Positions 1 through 6,800 of a stretch of 10,866 nucleotides of DNA are shown piece after piece. The stretch is from an uncultured Flavobacteriales bacterium (GTDB lineage Bacteria; Bacteroidota; Bacteroidia; Flavobacteriales; Weeksellaceae): the NCBI GenBank assembly GCA_937973555.1, contig CALJKL010000024.1:1-10866 (forward strand), read 5' to 3'. Both the position numbers and the translations under genes were made by a program. The number at the start of each line of letters is the position of its first letter. The first letter of the stretch is position 1. The notes beneath the pieces were generated by a model. That model saw only the letters and a list, made by a program, of their open reading frames with translations. It had not been told where the DNA came from and searched no databases.

Positions 1-55
1 ACATTTTTTCATAATGAGCCAACTTCTTTTTTAATTCTTCTATATTATCTGCCAT
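1..55 (-). CDS. 5' end of a small unidentified protein (partial, runs off left edge)
   Basis: An ATG at 55-53 opens a frame that stays open to the left edge and reads MADNIEELKKKLAHYEKM. It begins six bases after the TAA (64-62) that ends the ferritin-like frame, the same tight spacing as elsewhere in this gene string. The 18 visible residues are charged and probably helical, with a heptad-like pattern (I5, L8, L12, Y15) that could start a coiled coil. It lies in the same frame as the ferritin-like gene. No ribosome binding site is visible. Too little is present to assign a function; the call rests on position, spacing and a plausible start. Confidence 0.5.
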   Translation of the reverse strand, partial: MADNIEELKKKLAHYEKM

Positions 56-61
56 ATACTT

Positions 62-211
62 TTATTTTTCTCCCATGTATTCGTCAAATTCATAAATATC
101 TCCACCAAGTTTTAATTTTGAAATTAAATCTCCATACTCCCCAACAGATTTTCTTTGTATTTGCAAAAACTCAATAAGAAAAGTTGCAGTAACACAATCT
201 TTATATTTATC
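62..211 (-). pseudogene. Stranded 3' part of the ferritin-like gene (helix D and C-terminus)
   Basis: Directly after the TAA at 214-212, the same frame stays open for 49 codons and ends at TAA 64-62. It begins DKYKDCVTATFLIEFLQIQ and ends YEFDEYMGEK. This matches the C-D loop, helix D and short C-terminal helix of FtnA. Counting through the stop as position 113, Q132 falls on FtnA Q127. Positions matching E126, E129 and E130 are I131, K134 and S135, so the extra C-site carboxylates are absent. The full frame is 162 positions, close to the usual ferritin length. No good start codon precedes the helix, so this part is unlikely to be translated alone. The absence of other stops or frame changes suggests a recent nonsense change, a sequencing error, or stop readthrough. 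Confidence 0.75.
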
Positions 212-550
212 TTAGGATTCTTCATAGAATTTTTGGTATTGTTTCATTAAGTCCACTTCTGTTTCGTAGGCTATTTCCAAGGCATCTGAAATACTTAATA
301 TTTTATCAGTCATTTTTGGGACAGCCATTACCGTAGAAATATCCCCCATGTCATTAACAAAGTCAACTATCTTTTGGTAATGTTCTAATTCTTCATTGCT
401 TTCTTTCAGAAAATACTTTTGCACTCCAAAAAACCCAAGCCTTTGCATATTATTGGCTATGTGTTTGTATAGGTTTGAAGCATATAGTTCACTTTCTATT
501 GATTTATCGAACCATTGCTTAATTTCTGGTTTTAATAATGACTTTACCAT
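212..550 (-). CDS. Ferritin-like diiron protein, cut short by an in-frame TAA (helices A-C only)
   Basis: This encodes 112 residues that align with bacterial non-haem ferritin (FtnA type), which oxidises Fe(II) and stores the mineral in a 24-subunit shell. Helix A has SELYASNLY, with E21 and Y28 matching FtnA E17 and Y24. Helix B has EELEHY, with E54 and H57 matching E50 and H53. Helix C has YETE, with E98 the best match to E94. Leu55 sits where bacterioferritin has its haem-ligand Met, so this is the ferritin rather than the bacterioferritin branch. The frame stops at TAA 214-212, between helices C and D, although FtnA proteins run to about 165 residues. The missing part follows in the same frame (62-211). 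The ATG at 550 has an A-rich leader and no Shine-Dalgarno sequence. The product alone lacks helix D and probably cannot form a ferritin fold. Family is well supported; activity is doubtful. Confidence 0.85.
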   Translation of the reverse strand: MVKSLLKPEIKQWFDKSIESELYASNLYKHIANNMQRLGFFGVQKYFLKESNEELEHYQKIVDFVNDMGDISTVMAVPKMTDKILSISDALEIAYETEVDLMKQYQKFYEES

Positions 551-577
551 TTTTTAAGTTTTTATAATTAAAATTTT
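551..577 (-). promoter_or_regulatory. A-rich leader before the ferritin-like start, no Shine-Dalgarno
   Basis: The 27 bases between the 74-residue gene and the ferritin-like ATG are almost all A and T, ending ACTTAAAAA just before the ATG. No GGAGG-like sequence is present. A-rich leaders in place of Shine-Dalgarno sites are typical of Bacteroidota translation starts. No Bacteroidota TAnnTTTG promoter box is visible, so the gene probably depends on the upstream transcript. The gap contains no stop in the frame shared by both flanking genes. Confidence 0.4.
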
Positions 578-802
578 TTAATATAAATCCTCACTAATTA
601 ACTTTATTTTTCTCTTTTTTATTTGCCCAGTCATATATGCAACTTTAGCCGCATTTTCTCTATCTAAAAATAAACCTTGCGTAGTAATAAACCCCTCAAC
701 GCCATTTTTTAATGGCAAATGCTTATTAGCAGATATTATATTCCTGTGCCTATCTCCTTTAAAAATTACTCCATTATATAGTATTGCAGCTTGTTTTATC
801 AC
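578..802 (-). CDS. Small conserved phage-type protein with SEDLY C-terminus (74 aa, function unknown)
   Basis: The protein is 74 residues, basic, and has no signal peptide or membrane segment. Visible blocks are AAILYNGVIFKGDRHRNII near the N-terminus, GFITTQGLFLDRENAAKVA in the middle, and SEDLY at the end. From memory, this layout (YNG..F.G.RH..II, GF.T..G.F..R..AA..A...GQI, SEDL[YW]) matches a family of small uncharacterised phage proteins; I cannot name a function. The start is GTG at 802-800, chosen because it overlaps the TGA of the giant gene (GTGA) and leaves the conserved YNG block whole. Translation is probably coupled to the giant gene. It ends TAA and shares its frame with the ferritin-like gene 27 bases on. 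The conserved Arg/His pattern hints at a folded domain, but nothing supports a specific role. Confidence 0.75.
   Translation of the reverse strand: MIKQAAILYNGVIFKGDRHRNIISANKHLPLKNGVEGFITTQGLFLDRENAAKVAYMTGQIKKRKIKLISEDLY
799..802 (-). promoter_or_regulatory. GTGA stop-start overlap (translational coupling)
   Basis: The TGA of the giant gene (801-799) overlaps the GTG start of the 74-residue gene (802-800) by four bases, moving the ribosome by one frame. No Shine-Dalgarno sequence precedes it, so termination-reinitiation is the likely mode of translating the small gene. Confidence 0.65.
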
Positions 803-3800
803 TTTTTAGGTTTTTTATCTTTTAAAACTTCTTTTTTAACCTTTTCTGTTACATTACCAGATATACTTGTACTTATAACATTCTGTATTTGTTCTTTAGT
901 AAGCTGATTAAATGGTTTTAGTTTTTTATTTCTTGATGGAGTAGTAGTAGCATTACCATCATTATCTACATAAACTTTAATAGTGCCATTTTTTAACTTT
1001 AAAAATTCCTGTTTTAAATATTCTTTCTTTTTCTTTATAAAATCTTCTTGAATTTTAGTATCATAGTCGCTTAGTTTTTCTATTACTTTACCATTTACCT
1101 CTTTGGTCTGTATTTTTTCAGGATTAAGTTCTGGGAAGTTTACTCCTTTGTCTATATACTCTTTGAATATTGGCTCTTTTGATAATTCTTCAGATTGTAA
1201 TTGAGATTTACTTTTATCTACCGTCCTAACATTTGCGCCTAATATAGAAAGTGTCATAAGTAATGGGGCAACAGAATTTGGGTCATTTTTATATAAATCA
1301 CCGACATCCTGAATCCATAATGGTACTGAAATATTTTTTATTATTTCTTCATTTTCTACTGGTCTTCCGGCTCTTTCATCAAGTTTTTTTGCCAATACAT
1401 TAAATACCGGAGCAGCTTTACCAATAGCAAATCTTGTTAATAAATCTAATCTTGTATTTATTGGCTTGCCATACCTATCTCCTAACTTTGTAGTTACCCC
1501 GTATTGGTCTGTATATTTACCTGTTAAAAATCTTGCTTGCATGGTCAATATTGACTTCATGCCCCCACCAATACTTACTCTTTTATCCCCAAATTTGTGA
1601 GTTAAAAAATCAGAACTATTCATGTTCCAAAAATTATCATCATCTTCATCATTATCCCAGTTTTTTCTTGCTGCCCACATTAGTGCGTTTACAGCTAAAA
1701 ACGTACCTGTGAATTGGGCAAAATCTTTTAATGCTTTCATTCTAACGACCTTTGGCATCCTTGCATAATAAACAAATGCGTATGGAGTATACAGTTTTAC
1801 TTCCGATATTACTTTTCTTGGGGCTGTCAGGAATACATTTAGCCACCTTGAATTAGCGTCTGCCGCCCCTAAACTACCCCTACCCGTTGTAGTATTTACA
1901 AAATCAGCTAATTTTTCAAACTCTTTAGGATGAGATTCATAAGTTAGCCCGTCTTTATCAGTTAATTCTTTAGCCAACTTTAAAAATGTTTGTATTCTTA
2001 TACTATTAACATACCCGTCATAGGCTCTTTGAGAAGCTGCGTATGGATTTATTTTGCGAACAAAATTAGTCCCCCAATTTGTACCAAGTCCAGCCACAGG
2101 AGCAATGGCTTTGTTCCATATAAAATTTATCCATTCCGAAACAAACATACCCTCTTTTACACTTTGCTTACCGCTTTTGTCATCTATTGCTAATTTCGTT
2201 GCTCTTAATAATGGATAATATGGTTGTGCTTTCTGCTTATCCATATATGCGTTTGCTCCTTTTTCGGAAACAAGAAATTTTAATCCGTCCCAAAATGCTA
2301 TTGCACTTTCTTTTGGATTAGTAAATAATCGCCTCATCCCCTGCACACCTGCCGCCGATAAGTCAACACCCAAAGTAAGACCACGCATCAATCCTGAAGT
2401 GGCTTCATAGGCCCTATCTTCCCACTTCTGCCATACGTTTCTATTTTTTAATTCTAAAGCATATTGTTCCTTGTCAAATTCCTCTTGCAGCCTTTCTTTT
2501 TCTGCATTTAACTCTACTAATTCATTATCTGTTGGTTGTAGTTTTTTTGCTGGTTTAGCAAAGTCTTTATTCTTAATTTTTCTATTAAGTTCATCAATTC
2601 TATCTTTTACCCTTCTTTTTGCATCAGCAAGTTTTTGTTCATCTGTTTTTTCTACTTTTTCAAATACATCTTTGCTTAATGTATTTATTTTTCTTTTTAA
2701 TTCACGCTCATACTCAATTAATTTACTCCCAGTTGGTTTTACTTTTTTATATTTAACTCCAAAAGCTATTGCACTAAGTTTTTCTAAGTCCTCCAATTCA
2801 GACAATAGCCTACCTACTCTTTTAGCTGTATTTACTTGTGTTTGTATTTCATCGGCAGTAGGGTTTACTTTTTTACCATAATCAGTAATATAATCTCTTA
2901 CCTGTCTTTCTGAAATATCCGGCAAATCTTTTTTTACTTGGTCATGTACAGCTTTTGTTAAATCATTAATATCGGTTATGCCACGCTTAACTAAATCACG
3001 TAACATTTCATTAGGTATAGAAACAGTACCATCTTCATTAATTACCGGCTTGTCTTTTGGTTTCTTTTTTGTAGATACCCCTTCTTCTTCTAATGTAGTA
3101 GTAAGGTCTTTTCTATATTCGCTTTCCTTCTCCCATGTGTCAATACCTTTTTCTTTTAGTGCTTTCTTTATACGATTTATACCAATTTCTACTGCTTCGG
3201 CAACCGTTTTACCTACTTTAATTGCCCTGATAGCCGTTGCTGCACCTAAATCAGCTATCGCCATTGGAATACCTAATGTAGACTCGTAGGTTCTTCCTTT
3301 TATTTTTTCTCTAAACTTTTCTAATGCCTTTATAGCTTTATCTGCTGCACTTTTTTTATCCGATGGTAGTTCTTCATAAAGTTTTGCAATTTCCTTCTCT
3401 ACTCCTTCATTTATTTTTTTATCAAGTTCTTCCTCGGTGTATGTTTTTTCTCTCTCTACACTTTCCTTTATATTATTTACTGCATCTTGCCCTTCTTTTT
3501 CTGAAAGCCTTTTTTCAGCATCAATTAGCTTATCTTTTACATCTTTTAATTGCTTGTCCAATTCTCTAAATTTGGCTTCAACATCTGCTGGTATTTTTCC
3601 ATTATTATTTGCCTTATATTTTTCTATCTGTGTAACTACATTATATTCCCTGTCCAACATTCTTTGCCTTAACCTAAATGCCATTGATTGCTGCTGCGCT
3701 GTTATTACAGCCATTACATCAAAGTCGTGTATCTGCCTTTCTAAATTCTTAGCCTCTACCCCCAAAGTACCTATATCCTCCCCTTTAGCTTTTTTCTCTG

Positions 3801-6800
3801 CTATTTTGGTATAAGTATCTTGTAAAGCATTATCAATATCTCTTTTATATGTTATTAACCCAACTACTTCTGTTGGAGTTAATACCCCTTTTCCATCGGT
3901 AATTATTTTTTCAACTAATGCTTCTGGCTTAATTTCTCCTGTATCTAATATCTTACGACCCATACTCATCATTTCCTTGTCACTAACTCTCTCTAAATCT
4001 ACACCTTCAATAATTTTGTCTGAAACAAGGGCTTTTCTTATCCCTGATAAATCCTGCCCCCCTATATCTTCTACCGTTTTAAACTCGCCTGTTGGTGGTT
4101 TAGGCGGTTCACCTCCTCTTATTTCTGAAAGTATTTTTGCTCCTTGTTTGCCATATTTAGCTGCTTCTTCTTCCATTGCCATTTGCTTTCCTTTCTCACT
4201 TTTTTTATCAATAGCAGCGTCTAATATGGCTTTTTTAACATCAGCGTCTAAAACGGCAGCGGTTCCTTCTGGTTCAGTTCGTCCAGTTTCAATAGTACCT
4301 TCTGGTACTGCTTCTTTAACTCCTTGTTCTTTGGTTGTTTCAGTAACCTCTGGTATAGGTTTAGTAACTGGCTCCGTAATTGGTTCACTTGTTTGTGTTA
4401 AGCTATCTATATAATCTGAAATTTCTTGTTCGCTCTTTTTCTCTGCTTCCATCCGTAAAAGATGGTTTATTTCTGCTTCGCTTAAATTATCATAAATCCT
4501 TGAAAAATCTTCGCCATGTTGGGATAGGTATTTTTGGTACGCAGCATCAAGGTCATAACGCTCTACCAAATCTTTCATCATTGATGATTTTGAGTTATAA
4601 TCACTAATAACCCTTTCTATCGCATTTTTATAATCTTGCGTAGTGTGTTTACCTGATATATCTTTCTCCCAAAGTTCGTGGGCTAATTGGTCTATTGTTG
4701 GTGCATCTTTACCAATTAAAGAAATCCTTGCCCTTCTTTCGTTTTCCGTTGACGCTTTTTGTCTTATACGGCTATCCTTACCACCAAAAATTTCGTTTAT
4801 GGAAGATGAATTTATTTTACCATCCCCACCAAAATAAGACAAAACCTTATCGTATGGGTCTGTTATTGATTCGTGGTCAATTTCTTTGAATTTTGTTGTA
4901 ATTGTTTTTTCGTCAAGTGGCTTGATATTAGCTGCATCACCTTGATTTTGTCCTTGTTTGATAATTTCGGTTTCATTTATTTGTGTTTTTGGTTTGCCAA
5001 GTAGGTCTTCTACTGCTTTTACTAATTCGGGATTGCTACCATCTTTCTTTGCTTTGTGGTAGGCTTCAGAGATTTCTTTTTGTGAGATTTCTTGGATAGC
5101 AGCGTCTATTGCATTTATTTCCCCATCTTTATTCCTAAAAAAGTTATCTGTTAAATCAGAAATTTTATACCATTTCCCATTATAGTTTATTAAATACCCT
5201 CTATTGTATTTATCCCCATATTCAATAGCTCCAATAGATTGTAAATAAGACACAGCCTCTTGCTCAGAAATAGGAGTTCCTTCTTGGAATTTTTGCCTAT
5301 AAATAGGGTTTTTTGTTCCGTTTTGACTTTCGTAATATCCAATAACCTCTAAACTACCATCACCTATTATCTCTGAAATAAGCATTGCATCGTTTATTCT
5401 TGCGTTTAATGTAGATTCAGATTTATCATTATATGGCTCAGATATTCTAATTACATGGCTGCCATCCTTACTCCTGTACACCGTATGTTCACTGCCTTCT
5501 CCTATTAACTCATAATCATTCAAGAAATCCCCAACAAATCCACCCTTTTCCCTTGTTATATCTATTTTGTTATCCAACGCCTTAGCTGTACTCTCTACAT
5601 CCCTTAATGCAGGGTTGGTGGATATAGGGGTATCTTCTTCACCTAATTCTTTTAATGATTTTTGATGTTCAGAAATTTCATTTTCTGCTTTAGCAATAGC
5701 TTCATTTATTTTATTTGTACTATTTGATAGTTCTTCTTTTGTTTTTAAAACCTTAACTTTTTTACCCGTTGGCTGTCCAAATTTGTCATACTCTGTCTTG
5801 GTCTTATATTTAAAATCTTCGCTGTCCCTCTGTTTTATAAGTTTGTTAATAAAATCTTTTGATGTTTTTATTTTATCTCTTAGAACGTCCCCTTGTGTCT
5901 TTTGTTTAATGGGAGCTTCGCTTTCCTTTGTTTTTATAGCTTGCTCTAAATTGTCTGCCAGTGTCCCCCTTTTAAGCATATCTTTAGCACTTGCAATGGT
6001 GTTGGTTGCAGCCTTACCCAATCTACCAGTCCCTAAATCTTCTTCACTTACTTTACCATCTCTAATATCTTGAACTAATTTTTTTGCTTCATCCAAACTT
6101 AAACCACTCTCAAAAAGTTGTACCGTACATTGCTCCCTATCTTTTTTTGTTTGCTCGTTATTTGCTAATGCAGGGTTATCAGATACAGTAGGTTGTTCTG
6201 CCTTTACTTCTTTGGTGGGTAGGGATTGTGATAATTCATTAAAATTTACATTTGTTGTATTTGTCGAATTGGCATCAGATTGTTTAAGTGCTGAAATTTG
6301 ATTTAGATAATCTCCTCTATGATACTTTATAACGTCTTCATCACTAATATCAAACTCCTTATACCTATTTCTTAAAATATCAATAGCTTGCTTATGTATT
6401 TGTTCTTTTGTCAATTTAGGTAATTCTATCACAGCTTCACGCCCTCCCTGTCTTGAATCTCTAAATTCTATTATTTTTACTGGTTGTCCATTAAAATATA
6501 CAACATCTCCCACTTTTGTATTACTTTCATCAACCACATCTCCCCCTACACTACCTACTTGCTCGGATTGTTGTTTTTGTTTTTCTTTTAAAGCATTAAT
6601 TACATCATCCGCACTCATTTTATCTGTTACTTCAATACCATTTTCTTTTGCAATACGTTCAAGGTTTTTAGTAATGAATGTTGGCTTACTTCCTTCCCCA
6701 ATAGATGCTAATAAATCTTCTGCTTCTTTTGTTAATGGGTTAGTTTCTGCTGGTACATTTTCACCGATAGGCACACCAAATTCATCTACTCCTTCTATTG

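Noticed and set aside
212..550. Bacterioferritin or Dps in place of ferritin.
   Set aside because: The haem-ligand Met of bacterioferritin is Leu55, and helix D has Gln/Ser where bacterioferritin has Glu/His. Dps uses a different inter-subunit site and lacks this EELEH-type pair in helix B.
551..577. Promoter or terminator in the only sizeable gene gap.
   Set aside because: The gap is AT-only background with no TAnnTTTG box and no GC-rich stem followed by T's; calling either would be unsupported.
4111..4117. A perfect Shine-Dalgarno-like AGGAGGT on the minus strand inside the giant gene.
   Set aside because: No ATG, GTG or TTG follows at usable spacing, it simply encodes part of IRGGE, and this genome does not appear to use such sites.
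1990..4889. Several long plus-strand open frames, such as 2471-2881, 3437-3814 and 3977-4414.
   Set aside because: They lie antisense to charged, low-complexity helical parts of the giant gene, give Ser/Leu/Phe-rich unlikely proteins, overlap one another in different frames, and have no supporting starts. They are shadows of codon use.
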